DNA from: an uncultured Bacteroidales bacterium
Lineage (GTDB): Bacteria > Bacteroidota > Bacteroidia > Bacteroidales > P3
Length of the DNA: 64,000 nucleotides
Assembly: GCA_949291555.1 (NCBI GenBank)
Contig: CASEWE010000005.1
Location: 124,001 to 188,000 of the forward strand
Direction: 5' to 3'
The stretch's first letter is position 1; each line of letters begins with the position of its first letter. The position numbers and the translations under genes were made by a program. The notes beneath the pieces are model-generated. The model saw nothing but the letters and a program-made list of their open reading frames with translations. It was not told the DNA's origin and did no database searches. Below, piece by piece: positions 31,709-41,551 of this stretch.

Positions 31709-33109
31709 ATGAACATTACCAGAGAAAACAACGGGGAATTGTCCGCCTACCTCAAATTGGAATTGGTACCCCAGGATTATGAAGGAAAAGTCGAGGCGGA
31801 ATTGAAATCCTACCGCAAGAAAGTGCAGATGAAAGGCTTCCGTCAAGGGCAAGTTCCGGCCGGGCTCGTCAAGCAGCTCTACGGGAAAGCCATCCTGATG
31901 GAAGAAATCAACAAGATAGCCGCCGAAAGCATTGAAAACTATATCAAGGAAAACAAGCTTGAGCTCCTGGGCCACGCCCTTCCCGCCGAAGACGAAAACC
32001 GGAAAAACGAAATGGATTTCGACCATCCCGGAAATTTCGTGTTCTGGTTCGAAATCGGCTTGATCCCTTCTTTCGACGTCGAGCTGGAAAAAATCAAGGT
32101 GACCGGCTATGAAATCAAAGTCCCGGAAGAGACCGTCGACAAGCATATCGAAAGCCTCTGCCGCCGTTACGGGAAAACGGAACACCCCGAAACGGCCGAC
32201 CTTTCCGACACGTTGTCCGGGGAATTGACCGAGCTGGACGAGGAAAACAATCCCAAAGAAGGCGGCATCCAGACGAAGACCTCCATCGCGGTCGACTTGA
32301 TTGCCCTGAAAACCATACAAAAGCAATTTACCGGCAAGAAAGCGGGCGATACCGTGGACTTTGAAATACAGAAGGCTTTCAAAAACAAGGCCGACCTGGC
32401 TTCCATGCTCAACGTGAACGAAGAGAAACTCGCGGAAATCTCGCCCAAGTTCCGGTTCCGCATCGACACCATCACCCGCGTGATTCCCGCCGAAGCCAAC
32501 GAGGACCTCTTCAAGAAAGCCTACCCGCATGCCGACATCAAGGACATGGACGGCTTCCGGGCGCAAATCCGCAAGGAAATCGCTGGCTACCATGCCCAGA
32601 ACACCAACAAGAAATTCTTCGTCGACACCGTAGACAGCATCATCGACCACACCCGGTTCGAGCTTCCCGAAGCTTTCGTGAAACGCTGGGTGCTTTCCGA
32701 GAACAACCGCAGCGCGGAAGAAAAGAAGCAGGAACCCGTTGCCGACATCCCGGAAGAGGAAATGAAACAGGTGCTCCGCTCTTTGCGCTGGGAACTCATC
32801 CAGAACCGGATCACCGAAAAATACGGCCTGAAAATCGAAATGGAAGACCTGCGGGCTTTCTATAAGGATCGGGTCCTTGCGCAATACTTCCCGGTCAACT
32901 CCCAAGACCCGGAAGAGCAGAAGCGCATCGGGATGTTCATCGATTCCATGATGAAAAACCAGGAGGAAGTGAAACGGATCTACGACATGGTTTTCGAAGA
33001 AAAGCTCACCGCCCTCTTCCGGGAAAAGGTCCAGGCGGACAGGAAAGAGGTCGAAATGGAGCAATTCGTGGAAATCCTCCGGAAAGACAACGAAAAGAAA
33101 AACCAGTAA
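31709..33109 (+). CDS. tig: Trigger factor, ribosome-associated chaperone and prolyl isomerase
   Basis: A 466-residue protein. The N-terminal ribosome-binding domain includes the conserved GFRQGQVPAGLVKQLYG (GFRxGxxP signature, about residues 43-59). A degenerate FKBP-type middle domain follows (~150-245), then the helical C-terminal arms (~260-450) with RWELIQNRITEKYGL. Trigger factor binds nascent chains at the exit tunnel. The length is close to the usual 430-450 residues. It begins a cluster with clpP (7-base gap) and lepB, linking protein folding, degradation and export. Confidence 0.95.
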   Translation: MNITRENNGELSAYLKLELVPQDYEGKVEAELKSYRKKVQMKGFRQGQVPAGLVKQLYGKAILMEEINKIAAESIENYIKENKLELLGHALPAEDENRKNEMDFDHPGNFVFWFEIGLIPSFDVELEKIKVTGYEIKVPEETVDKHIESLCRRYGKTEHPETADLSDTLSGELTELDEENNPKEGGIQTKTSIAVDLIALKTIQKQFTGKKAGDTVDFEIQKAFKNKADLASMLNVNEEKLAEISPKFRFRIDTITRVIPAEANEDLFKKAYPHADIKDMDGFRAQIRKEIAGYHAQNTNKKFFVDTVDSIIDHTRFELPEAFVKRWVLSENNRSAEEKKQEPVADIPEEEMKQVLRSLRWELIQNRITEKYGLKIEMEDLRAFYKDRVLAQYFPVNSQDPEEQKRIGMFIDSMMKNQEEVKRIYDMVFEEKLTALFREKVQADRKEVEMEQFVEILRKDNEKKNQ

Positions 33110-33116
33110 TCCCGCA

Positions 33117-33791
33117 ATGCAGAACGAATTCCGCAAATACGCCATGGGGCACAAGGGCATCAGCAGCCTCAGCCTCGACCGGTTCGACGCTTATACCCGG
33201 GCTTACATCTCGCCCACGATCATCGAGGAACGCCAGCTGAACGTGGCCCAGATGGACGTGTTCTCCCGGCTGATGATGGATCGCATCATTTTTTTGGGAA
33301 CCCCTATCAACGACGAAGTGGCCAACATCATACAGGCCCAGCTGCTCTTCCTCGATTCGGTCGACCCCAAAAAAGACATCCAGATTTACCTCAACACGCC
33401 TGGGGGGTCCGTGTACGCCGGTTTGGGAATTTACGACACCATGCAGTACGTTTCGCCCGATGTGGCCACCATCTGCACCGGCATGGCTGCTTCCATGGGC
33501 TCGGTACTGCTCTGCGCGGGGACAAGAGGCAAACGTTCGGCCCTTCCCCATTCGCGCGTGCTGATACACCAGCCCTTGGGCGGAGCCGAGGGGCAAGCTT
33601 CCGACATTGAAATCACGGCCCGGGAAATCCTGAAAGTGAAAAGGGAACTCTACGAAATCATTTCCCTGCACAGCGGCCAGGATTATGAAAAAATCTACAA
33701 AGATGCCGACCGCGACTACTGGATGACCTCCCGGGAAGCGCTTGCCTACGGGATGATCGACGAAATCCTCGAAAAAAACAAAAACAAGTAA
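33117..33791 (+). CDS. clpP: ATP-dependent Clp protease proteolytic subunit
   Basis: A 224-residue serine protease with catalytic S126 (TGMAASMGS), H151 (SRVLIHQP) and D200 (DADRDYWM). The oxyanion loop YLNTPGGSVYAG and the handle helix are also visible. ClpP forms a double-heptamer chamber and degrades unfolded substrates supplied by ClpX or ClpA-type ATPases. The usual downstream clpX is absent; lepB starts four bases after the stop instead. Confidence 0.96.
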   Translation: MQNEFRKYAMGHKGISSLSLDRFDAYTRAYISPTIIEERQLNVAQMDVFSRLMMDRIIFLGTPINDEVANIIQAQLLFLDSVDPKKDIQIYLNTPGGSVYAGLGIYDTMQYVSPDVATICTGMAASMGSVLLCAGTRGKRSALPHSRVLIHQPLGGAEGQASDIEITAREILKVKRELYEIISLHSGQDYEKIYKDADRDYWMTSREALAYGMIDEILEKNKNK

Positions 33792-33795
33792 AACG

Positions 33796-35322
33796 ATGTT
33801 CGGATGGATTCTGGCCTTGGCGGCCTACAAAATCTTGTTTCTCCTGAGCTTCTGGGGCGTTTTCCAAGCCTCCGGCCGGAATCCTTTCCTGCTGCTGGTC
33901 CCGTTTTACGGGGAGTACCTCTGGATCCGGATCCTGAAAGTGAAATGGATTCCGCATTTCGTATTCCTTCTGGTGCCGTTCATCAACGTTTTTGTCTTCT
34001 GGCTCCTCTGCGTGGAAACCACCTACGGGTACAAACGCCGGAAAATCGGCGAATGCTTCCTGTCCAGCGTTTTCTTTTTTGCCTATTTCCCCGTGCTCCA
34101 CTGGGCAAGGAAAGAAACTTATGCCTGCGCCAAGGATCTTCCTCCCGTAAAGAAAAGCACGGCCCGGGAATGGTTCGACACCTTGGTTTTCGCGCTGACC
34201 GCGGTGCTGATCATCCATGCTTTCTACTTCAAAGGCTATGTGATTCCTTCCTCCTCCATGGAGAAATCGCTCAACGTGGGCGATTTCCTTTTCGTAAGCA
34301 AAGTAGCCTACGGGCCGCGCCTGCCGCAAACCGTGCTGTCTTTCCCTTTCGTGCAGCACACTTTGCCGCTCACCAAAGACGTCCCTTCCTATCTCACCTG
34401 GCTCGAATTGCCCTACCATCGCATGCCAGGCCTGCAAAAGGTGCATCGCAACGATGTGATCGTGTTCAATTTCCCCGATGGCGACACGGTATCGAGCGTT
34501 TTCCAAAGCAACCTTTCCTACAACACGTTGGTAAGGGAAGTAGGCCGGGAGCGGGTATGGCAAGACAAGGCCTCGTTCGGGCGCATCACCTACCGGCCTG
34601 TAGACCGGCGTGAAAATTTTGTCAAACGCTGCATCGCCCTCCCCGGCGACACCCTTCTCATAAGGGACGGGCAGGTATATGTCAACGGCCAGGCCGCGGA
34701 AAACCCCGAAAACATCCAGTTCAACTACCGCGTGCACCCTTCGCCCCATGCCGTCAGCCGGAAAGCGTGGCAGGAACTGGGCGTTTCGAACGACGACCTG
34801 AAAATCCTCTTCAATCCCGACTACGGCACTGTGCCCTTGACCAAAAGCATGGCCGAACGTTTAGCCAAGTTTCCCGGCGTAAGCAAAGTGGAACCGGTCA
34901 TCGAGCCCCAAGGCGCGGGCGACGGGCGCTTGTTCCCCTTCAGCCCCCGGCTCTATCCATGGAACGTGGACAATTACGGCCCCGTCTATATTCCTAAAAA
35001 AGGCGATACCCTGCATTTGGACTTGGGCAACCTGTCCCTCTACCACCGCCTTATCCGGATTTACGAAAACAACAGCCTTGAAATCGACCCGGAAGGGAAA
35101 ATCCTCATCAACGGGCAGGCGACCGACCGGTATGTCTGCAAGATGGACTATTACTGGGCCATGGGAGACAACCGGCACAACTCGGCCGATTCCCGGTACT
35201 GGGGATTCGTGCCGGAGGACCATCTGGTCGGCAAAGCCTTCATCGTCTGGTTCTCCTGGAACAAGGATGCCTCCGGCCTGAAGAAAGTCCGCTGGAACAA
35301 AGTCATGCGGATAATCCGCTAA
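33796..35322 (+). CDS. lepB: Signal peptidase I
   Basis: A 508-residue S26 peptidase. The N-terminal ~150 residues contain hydrophobic segments (about 3-32, 52-70, 88-105, 133-150). The catalytic S154 is in VIPSSSMEKSLNVGD and the lysine K277 in NFVKRCIALPGD. Box E (YWAMGDNRHNSADSRYWG) lies near the C-terminus. The 123-residue gap between Ser and Lys, and a ~150-residue insertion before box E, are larger than in E. coli LepB but typical of Bacteroidota. It cleaves Sec signal peptides at the periplasmic face, including those of the many exported proteins in this window. Confidence 0.95.
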   Translation: MFGWILALAAYKILFLLSFWGVFQASGRNPFLLLVPFYGEYLWIRILKVKWIPHFVFLLVPFINVFVFWLLCVETTYGYKRRKIGECFLSSVFFFAYFPVLHWARKETYACAKDLPPVKKSTAREWFDTLVFALTAVLIIHAFYFKGYVIPSSSMEKSLNVGDFLFVSKVAYGPRLPQTVLSFPFVQHTLPLTKDVPSYLTWLELPYHRMPGLQKVHRNDVIVFNFPDGDTVSSVFQSNLSYNTLVREVGRERVWQDKASFGRITYRPVDRRENFVKRCIALPGDTLLIRDGQVYVNGQAAENPENIQFNYRVHPSPHAVSRKAWQELGVSNDDLKILFNPDYGTVPLTKSMAERLAKFPGVSKVEPVIEPQGAGDGRLFPFSPRLYPWNVDNYGPVYIPKKGDTLHLDLGNLSLYHRLIRIYENNSLEIDPEGKILINGQATDRYVCKMDYYWAMGDNRHNSADSRYWGFVPEDHLVGKAFIVWFSWNKDASGLKKVRWNKVMRIIR

Positions 35323-35483
35323 CCGGTCCATCGCCCTGCATTCCCCTGCATTCCCGAGTTTCCGAATTTCCGGCTAACCGGCCCGCGTCCCGGCCCCGTC
35401 CGCTCGCCTTCCCGCGCTTGGCTGCGGAAAGCAACGGGCAGACAAGAAACCGGCCCGCATCCCCGCTGCCACTGCCAGCCATC

Positions 35484-38400
35484 CTACCGGAGGCCTTGCT
35501 TGGCCTTGCGGATTTCCCGTTTCTTTTCCTTTTCGGCCTTGCGCTCGGCGCGTGTCCTGCGCGGCTTGGTCCCATGCACGAATTCATTCCAATTGTCGAA
35601 ATCCCGCTTGAACACGATACCTACCCCTTGGGTATAGGAATTGGCCGGCTTGGTCAAATCCTGGTCGTTGGAATGATTGAAGCCCCTGAGCCGCAATTCT
35701 TCGGTGAACTTCCATTCCACATCGACCTCGCCCACCACGGTAGAAGCCCCGGTTGCCGCCGACGGGCCGTTCTGGTCGGTAACGCCGAGGTTGCCGTTTA
35801 TCAGCAGCCGGTCGTCGAACAACTGGCCGGACATCACCACTTGGAATTCCGAATTGTTCACCTGATCGCGCGGACGGTAATTCAAACCGATGTTGAAATC
35901 GGTCGTGAACTTCGAAAGGAAATTATTGAACTGACTGGAAATGAAGTCGAAAGATGAAGACAAAGCCGTGTTCCCCATGTCGGACGAAGAACCTTCCACC
36001 GCCATGAACGAGTTGAACATCAACAACGAAAAGGTCTGCCGCAGCATCTCGTCTTCATCGTCCCGCTTCACCACGGCAAAGAAACGATCCCGCGTGTCCT
36101 CGTCCGTATTCACCAACTCGATGTCGAAGCCGATGTCCGGATTCATCAAATTGCCGGTCAGCTCGATGATGCTGTTCACATTCGCGCTCTGCTTCAACTG
36201 GCGGGCTTCGTCCTCGCTGGGATTGAGAGAGGCCAGTACCGGGTACAGGCTGGCCTTGGTCTGGTAGTCGGCCCGCACATTGACCCGGGCATCGGACATA
36301 GGCCCCGCCCATGAAATCGTCCCTCCTTCTTCCAGCACGAAACGCTTGTTGATCAAATCCACCATCGAAAAATCGATTTCCCCGCCCTCAATGGTATAAG
36401 TGCCGAAAAGCTGCGTATTGCCATCGGCCATCAACAAGCGCAAGAGCCCGCTTCCGGTCGCGTCGAGCGTGCCGGTCATGGCCGTATTGCGCAAACCCAC
36501 CCGGACAGCCAAGCCCGGGGTCACTTGCAAATTGAGATCCATGGTCAGGCGGTTCCGCCTCCTGGATGCGAAATAATTCCGAAGATGCGTCCTTTCGAGC
36601 GAAAGGTACGAACTGTCTACCGCTTCAGGCTTCATCGAGGCGAAAGTGATGAAATTGGCCCCCGTGCTTCCGGATGGATTGGAAAAGTCGAAACTTATGT
36701 CCGAATTGTCATCGACCCGGGCCGAAAGCAGCATCGTCAAGTCGTTGACCGGGCCGCTGACCGAAAGATTGCCGGTGGCAAAGACCGTACCCCAGAAAGG
36801 CATGTCCAAAGAACGTTTCCGATCCAAAGCCAAGAGGTTTTCAAAGTCCAAGTCCAAATCCAGGCGCATGCCTTTGAAATTCCGATGCCCGATCGAGCCC
36901 CGCAAAACCCCTCCCGTCTGGAAAACCGGCTCCTCGAAAGCGCAATCATCGAACACCATGCGTTCGGAGTCCAGTTCGAGCGCGAACCTGGAGAAACGGT
37001 ACCGCGTCCCTAACAGGGGAATGGATGCCGACAACTGCCCGCTTTCCAGCCGGGCTTGCAATTCCGGACGCGAAAGGCTTCCCCCTATATGCAGCCGCCC
37101 GTCCATCCGCCCGTCCAAGTCGTCAGTCACCGAAGACAACATCCCCTGCAGGAAATCCACCGGAAGACGGTCCACCTCTCCGGAAAAATCCAGACGATTG
37201 CCTTTAAGCGGGTAATAGGTCCCCGCCAGGGAAAGGGTCTCCCGTTGCTCCCCTTCCCAATCCTCCACCAGACGCAAATCCAAATTCACCGCTTCTTTCC
37301 GGCTAAACCGCGACTCCAGCGAGCAATCCCCGTACAAGCGTCCGTTGATAGAGAGGCTGTCGACGCCTAAATCCGCATCGAACAGAAAATCCCCGTAAAA
37401 ATCATGTATCCGGGCATACCCGTACATTTCCCCGTCCATGTCCATGCGGACCCCCTTTGTCAGGAAATCGAGATCGGACAAAGAGAAGTCATGGAATTCC
37501 ACTTGGAGCAAGGAGGAAGGCCGGCGGGAAAGCTCCCCGTCGACCCGGAAGCCTCCCTTGGCATCGACAGCCTGCAGGCCCACATGGTTGAACAGCAAGG
37601 AATCCTTGGCAACGAACAAATAGCTTTCCGGATAATTCTTCCAAACCGATTGACGCAAAATCAAACGGCAATCATCCATCCCGACCCGGAATTCCCGCCC
37701 CGGATAGAAAACCATGCCGCCGCGGACGAGCGAATTCCTGGCATCGTCTTCCCACCACACGCTATCGGCCGATGCCCGTTTGTGCGACATATGCCAATCC
37801 AGCGCATACGCTACCGAATCGGGTCCGAGGCCTTCCGCCTGCAATCCGAAAACCGACAAACGAAGGCTGTCGTTCACATAGAAGTTTTCCATACGGGCTT
37901 GCAACCCGTACGCATCCGGCGCAGAAGCCCATTCCAACCCGGCGCCGGTGCAAGCGAACTTTCCAAACTGCAAGAAAGGACACGTCACGGCAAGTTCCAG
38001 CCGGGAAAGGGAATCCGCGCAATCCAGCCGGGCCTGCATGCCTGCCGGAATACGCACCGAAGGGAAAAAGAGGGCCAGCAAGGAGTCGGGCTCTTTCAAA
38101 TCGAACGTGCCGCAAAATTCCATCCCGGCCGCCCCGCCCCGGGAAGAAGCCGTGTCGAAAACCGATGGCAAATGCAAAGCGACAAGCCGCTCCATACTCT
38201 TCCCCAAGCGGCTGAAGCTCCAATATCCCTCCAAATCGGCATCCAGCAGCCCCGACCGGATTTCCGCCCGGCGATTCCCGCCCGGATGCAGCGCAAGGGA
38301 CATTTCCATTTCCGGCAAAAAGTAATTCCGCCCCATCCGGTGCAAACGGGTATTCATCAGCCTGAGCTCTCCCTGCGCCGAATCCAGCTTGCTGCCCGTA

Positions 38401-40133
38401 TGATCCACTTGCAAATGCGTCCCTACGGTAAAAAGCCCCGTATCGCCCATCAGGCGCAGAGGCTGCAGGTCTATGTTGCGCAGATCCAGATCGTAGAACG
38501 AGCGGGAAGAAACATGCCGGTGGTCGATTGTCCCGTAAAGCGTGAAGTCGAGGTCCCTGTCCCGGCATTCCACCCGTCCCCGGTAATAATCCTCCCGCAG
38601 ATTCAAATCGAAATCGACAGGGCTCAGCCGCTTCCCGTCGATTTCCAAGTTCGAAGCCATCCCGTCGAAATGGCAATTCATCTTTCGCAACTCCGAACCG
38701 GAAAGCCGGAAATCCATGTCGAGATCCACCATCCCGAAAAGGGAATCCCGCAAAAGGATCTTGCCCAAGGGAATCGAGGAAGCCTGCAACTTGCCCAGCA
38801 TCACCGCGGGTCCGCCCGTATCGACTACCGTATTGCGCAAATAGGCTTCGCCCCAATCGCTCTCCAGCTTCAATTCCGCCCGGAAACGCTCGATGCCTCC
38901 TTTGAACGAGCCCGACAGAAGCGCGTACTTCCAATCCCGAAGGAAAGCCGGCAAGGCGAGGGGTTCCCCTCCGGGAAGGACGAATCCCGCCAAGTCGCGG
39001 CTTTCCACCCTGAGCTGGCGCAAAACCAAATCCAGATTGCCTTTCGCTATATCCGGCAATCCTGAAAGCCGGAAGTCGGCATCCACGAACGAGGCTTGAC
39101 CGTAACGCAAACGGAAGCCCTTCATCCGCATGTCCGAAACCGGCCCGGCAAACCGCCCCGAAAGCCGGACTTTCCCGGAAACATGCCCCAAGGCAGGGAC
39201 AAACCGCCTCACATCCGACAAATCCGCGACAGAAGGCTTCATTTCCCCTTCCAACGACACATTCTCCACAAAACCCTTATAGGATTTCCACCCTGGCGCC
39301 TCCAAAGAAAGATCCAGGCTTATCCGGCTCGAAGGCGTCTCCGCCCGGCAGGCGGAAAACCGCAAGATTCCCTTGCGCACGTAAACCCCCGAAGAAAAAT
39401 CTTTCAAAACGAACCCGGATGACTCCTCCAAAGCCAGATGCTCCACTTTGGCCCTGACCGCGCCCCAACGGGTATGGAAATCCCGTCCGCGCAAGTCGAC
39501 CTTCCGCACGGCAAGGTGCTTGAAATCCACGCCGCTTTCCGCACGGGAATCCTGTTCCTGGTCATCGTAAAAAAAAGACCCGTCCCGGACCCGCATGAAA
39601 TCGATCTCGAACGGCTTCCGCTCGAGGGAGTCCTTCTTGGGCCGGGCAGCGATCTTGCGCAAGACCCGTTTGAAATCCGACATCGGCTCTCCCCGGTAAC
39701 GGGTTATCCGGACGCAGGGTTCCACCAACGAAACCGATTGCAGGGACGGGGACTTGAAATTGAAATTCCTCAGCACCACGAAGACATCCCGCGCATAGAC
39801 GGTAGGCTGCCCGTGCCCGTCCCGGATCTGCAGGTGCCGCACATGCAAGCTCTTTTTCAGCAAGCTGAACTCCACCTTCCCCATTTCGACCCCGCACTCC
39901 ATGTAAGCAGACAGGCAGCCGGCCGCTTTACCGGCTATCTTCCGTTGGGCGAAAGGCGTATTGAGCAATCCTCCAAGAACCAACGCCAAGAGGACAAGGC
40001 CCGCGAAAAAGCCCAGCAAGATGTTACGTGCCCGCTTGACTGCTTTCTTCAATTTTTCCGTATTTTTGCAAGGTTTCCGACCCCTCCTATGGCAAGGGAA
40101 CGGTATCTTGCAAAAATAATCAAGTTTGCGCAA
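35484..40133 (-). CDS. tamB: TamB-family translocation/assembly protein (DUF490)
   Basis: About 1549 residues from the TTG at 40133, or 1522 from a TTG at 40052. No ATG precedes the membrane anchor, so the start is uncertain. An N-terminal transmembrane segment (NILLGFFAGLVLLALVLGGL) is followed by a long beta-rich region with repeating FDGxxxxLxxDG-type elements. The C-terminal DUF490/TamB domain (~1150-1500) holds TIEGGEIDFSMVDLINKRFV, FVLEEGGTISWAGPM and NRPRDQ-like end strands. A basic coiled tail ends the protein. TamB proteins span the periplasm and help insert outer-membrane proteins or move lipids. It is divergent from tsaD, and the two 5' regions overlap. Confidence 0.88.
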   Translation of the reverse strand: MRKLDYFCKIPFPCHRRGRKPCKNTEKLKKAVKRARNILLGFFAGLVLLALVLGGLLNTPFAQRKIAGKAAGCLSAYMECGVEMGKVEFSLLKKSLHVRHLQIRDGHGQPTVYARDVFVVLRNFNFKSPSLQSVSLVEPCVRITRYRGEPMSDFKRVLRKIAARPKKDSLERKPFEIDFMRVRDGSFFYDDQEQDSRAESGVDFKHLAVRKVDLRGRDFHTRWGAVRAKVEHLALEESSGFVLKDFSSGVYVRKGILRFSACRAETPSSRISLDLSLEAPGWKSYKGFVENVSLEGEMKPSVADLSDVRRFVPALGHVSGKVRLSGRFAGPVSDMRMKGFRLRYGQASFVDADFRLSGLPDIAKGNLDLVLRQLRVESRDLAGFVLPGGEPLALPAFLRDWKYALLSGSFKGGIERFRAELKLESDWGEAYLRNTVVDTGGPAVMLGKLQASSIPLGKILLRDSLFGMVDLDMDFRLSGSELRKMNCHFDGMASNLEIDGKRLSPVDFDLNLREDYYRGRVECRDRDLDFTLYGTIDHRHVSSRSFYDLDLRNIDLQPLRLMGDTGLFTVGTHLQVDHTGSKLDSAQGELRLMNTRLHRMGRNYFLPEMEMSLALHPGGNRRAEIRSGLLDADLEGYWSFSRLGKSMERLVALHLPSVFDTASSRGGAAGMEFCGTFDLKEPDSLLALFFPSVRIPAGMQARLDCADSLSRLELAVTCPFLQFGKFACTGAGLEWASAPDAYGLQARMENFYVNDSLRLSVFGLQAEGLGPDSVAYALDWHMSHKRASADSVWWEDDARNSLVRGGMVFYPGREFRVGMDDCRLILRQSVWKNYPESYLFVAKDSLLFNHVGLQAVDAKGGFRVDGELSRRPSSLLQVEFHDFSLSDLDFLTKGVRMDMDGEMYGYARIHDFYGDFLFDADLGVDSLSINGRLYGDCSLESRFSRKEAVNLDLRLVEDWEGEQRETLSLAGTYYPLKGNRLDFSGEVDRLPVDFLQGMLSSVTDDLDGRMDGRLHIGGSLSRPELQARLESGQLSASIPLLGTRYRFSRFALELDSERMVFDDCAFEEPVFQTGGVLRGSIGHRNFKGMRLDLDLDFENLLALDRKRSLDMPFWGTVFATGNLSVSGPVNDLTMLLSARVDDNSDISFDFSNPSGSTGANFITFASMKPEAVDSSYLSLERTHLRNYFASRRRNRLTMDLNLQVTPGLAVRVGLRNTAMTGTLDATGSGLLRLLMADGNTQLFGTYTIEGGEIDFSMVDLINKRFVLEEGGTISWAGPMSDARVNVRADYQTKASLYPVLASLNPSEDEARQLKQSANVNSIIELTGNLMNPDIGFDIELVNTDEDTRDRFFAVVKRDDEDEMLRQTFSLLMFNSFMAVEGSSSDMGNTALSSSFDFISSQFNNFLSKFTTDFNIGLNYRPRDQVNNSEFQVVMSGQLFDDRLLINGNLGVTDQNGPSAATGASTVVGEVDVEWKFTEELRLRGFNHSNDQDLTKPANSYTQGVGIVFKRDFDNWNEFVHGTKPRRTRAERKAEKEKKREIRKAKQGLR
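40037..40068 (+). promoter_or_regulatory. Promoter of tsaD inside the 5' end of tamB
   Basis: TTG at 40037-40039 and TATTTTTG at 40061-40068 are 21 bases apart, fitting the -33/-7 consensus. On the opposite strand TATTTTTG (complement of 40111-40118) is a possible -7 for tamB. Confidence 0.65.
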
Positions 40134-40183
40134 GAACCGCCCTTCCCGCGAGGGGAAAATCCGCCATGCGGCTTCTCCCGGAA

Positions 40184-40241
40184 CCGGGATTCGACCGAGC
40201 CGGATTCAACCGGGCCGGATTCAACCGGGCCGGATTCAACC
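40184..40241. repeat. 15-bp tandem repeat just upstream of tsaD
   Basis: Units of CCGGATTCAACCGGG run perfectly at 40200-40214 and 40215-40229, with a diverged unit before and a partial one after. The array ends about a dozen bases before the tsaD start codon, in the region that would be its mRNA leader. Confidence 0.9.
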
Positions 40242-40253
40242 GAAAAACAAGCC

Positions 40254-41285
40254 ATGATCCGCATTCTTGCCATAGAATCTTCCTGCGACGACACCTCCGC
40301 AGCCGTCTTGGAAGACGACTTCCTCCTGTCGAACCTGATAGCCGGCCAGGACGTGCACCGGATGTACGGAGGCGTGGTTCCCGAACTGGCTTCCCGCGCC
40401 CACATGCAAAACATCGTCCCGGTAGTGGATTCCGCCCTGAAGCAGGCAGGCGTGCGCAAGGAAGAACTCCATGCGGTGGCCTTCACCCGGGGACCGGGGC
40501 TGCTGGGATCGCTCCTGGTAGGGGTCTCCTTCGCCAAGGCCTTTTCGGCGGCTTTAGGCATCCCGATGGTGGAAGTCAACCATTTGGAGGCCCATGTGCT
40601 GTCGCATTTCCTCCGGACGAGCCAATACCGCCATGCCCCCCGCTTCCCTTTCCTTTGCTTGCTGGTATCGGGCGGACATACGCAAATCCTGAAGATAGAA
40701 AGTCCCTCCCGCTTCCGCATCCTGGGTTCCACCCTCGACGACGCGGCCGGGGAGTGCATCGACAAGGCCGCTAAAATCATGGGGCTTCCCTATCCGGGAG
40801 GACCAGTCATCGACCGCCTGGCCAAAGAAGGCGATCCTGAAGCTTTCAAGATTGCCCGGCCCCGCATAGCCGGCCTCGATTACAGTTTCAGCGGGTTGAA
40901 AACTTCCTTCCTCTACCTGGTCCGCGACCGCCTCGCTGCCGACCCCGGCTTCATCGAGAAAAACCTCAACAACCTTTGCGCCAGCGTCCAGAAAGCCCTT
41001 GTCGACAGCCTGATGGAAAAACTCGTCAAAAGCAGCCTCCAGACAGGCATCAAGCAAGTGGCCATTGCCGGAGGGGTTTCGGCCAATTCCTTGTTGCGGA
41101 AAGAAATGGAAGCCGGCCAGGAAAAATACGGCTGGGAAGCTTTCATCCCGCCTTTTTCCTTTACTACCGACAACGCCGCCATGGTAGGCATCGCCGGCCT
41201 GTTCAAATTCAGGAACGGCGATTTCTGCGACCTCTCGGTTGTTCCCTACGCCCGGGCAAAAGGACAGCGCCAAGCCATTCCCTGA
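40254..41285 (+). CDS. tsaD: tRNA N6-adenosine threonylcarbamoyltransferase
   Basis: A 343-residue protein starting MIRILAIESSCDDTSAAV, the invariant N-terminus of TsaD, which fixes the start at 40254. Metal and substrate motifs follow: GGVVPELASRAHMQNI, AFTRGPGLLGSLLVG, VNHLEAHVLSHF (metal histidines), LVSGGHTQI and AGGVSANSLLR. With TsaE (encoded at 48871) and partners it makes the t6A37 modification on ANN-decoding tRNAs. The in-frame sequence upstream of the ATG encodes the 15-bp repeat and overlaps tamB, so I exclude it. Confidence 0.96.
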   Translation: MIRILAIESSCDDTSAAVLEDDFLLSNLIAGQDVHRMYGGVVPELASRAHMQNIVPVVDSALKQAGVRKEELHAVAFTRGPGLLGSLLVGVSFAKAFSAALGIPMVEVNHLEAHVLSHFLRTSQYRHAPRFPFLCLLVSGGHTQILKIESPSRFRILGSTLDDAAGECIDKAAKIMGLPYPGGPVIDRLAKEGDPEAFKIARPRIAGLDYSFSGLKTSFLYLVRDRLAADPGFIEKNLNNLCASVQKALVDSLMEKLVKSSLQTGIKQVAIAGGVSANSLLRKEMEAGQEKYGWEAFIPPFSFTTDNAAMVGIAGLFKFRNGDFCDLSVVPYARAKGQRQAIP

Positions 41286-41551
41286 CAGCGGCAACCTTCT
41301 TCCGGCAGCGCCAATCCTCCTGCAGGCAATCCGGATTTCCGTATTTCCCCGGGGTTTCGTATTTTTACCGGCCAAAGTGCTGAAGGGCGGCAAAAACCGG
41401 TCTCCCGAGATCCTTCCGGAATACAACGCGCGGATTCCCCTGCGGAAGGAAAACCGAAAGCCCGTTTCCCCTCCGCGGCCGGGATCGCTTCCCCGCTTCC
41501 AATGGCGGGAGATCGCTCCATCCCCTTCGCTCCGAACGCCTATCCGACCCG

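Noticed and set aside
37404..39065. A 553-residue plus-strand frame antisense to tamB
   Set aside because: Low-complexity, His/Arg/Pro-rich translation with no motif; the opposite strand encodes a recognisable TamB protein.
39438..40253. N-terminal extension of tsaD including the 15-bp repeat
   Set aside because: The invariant TsaD N-terminus begins at 40254, and the extension lies antisense to tamB.
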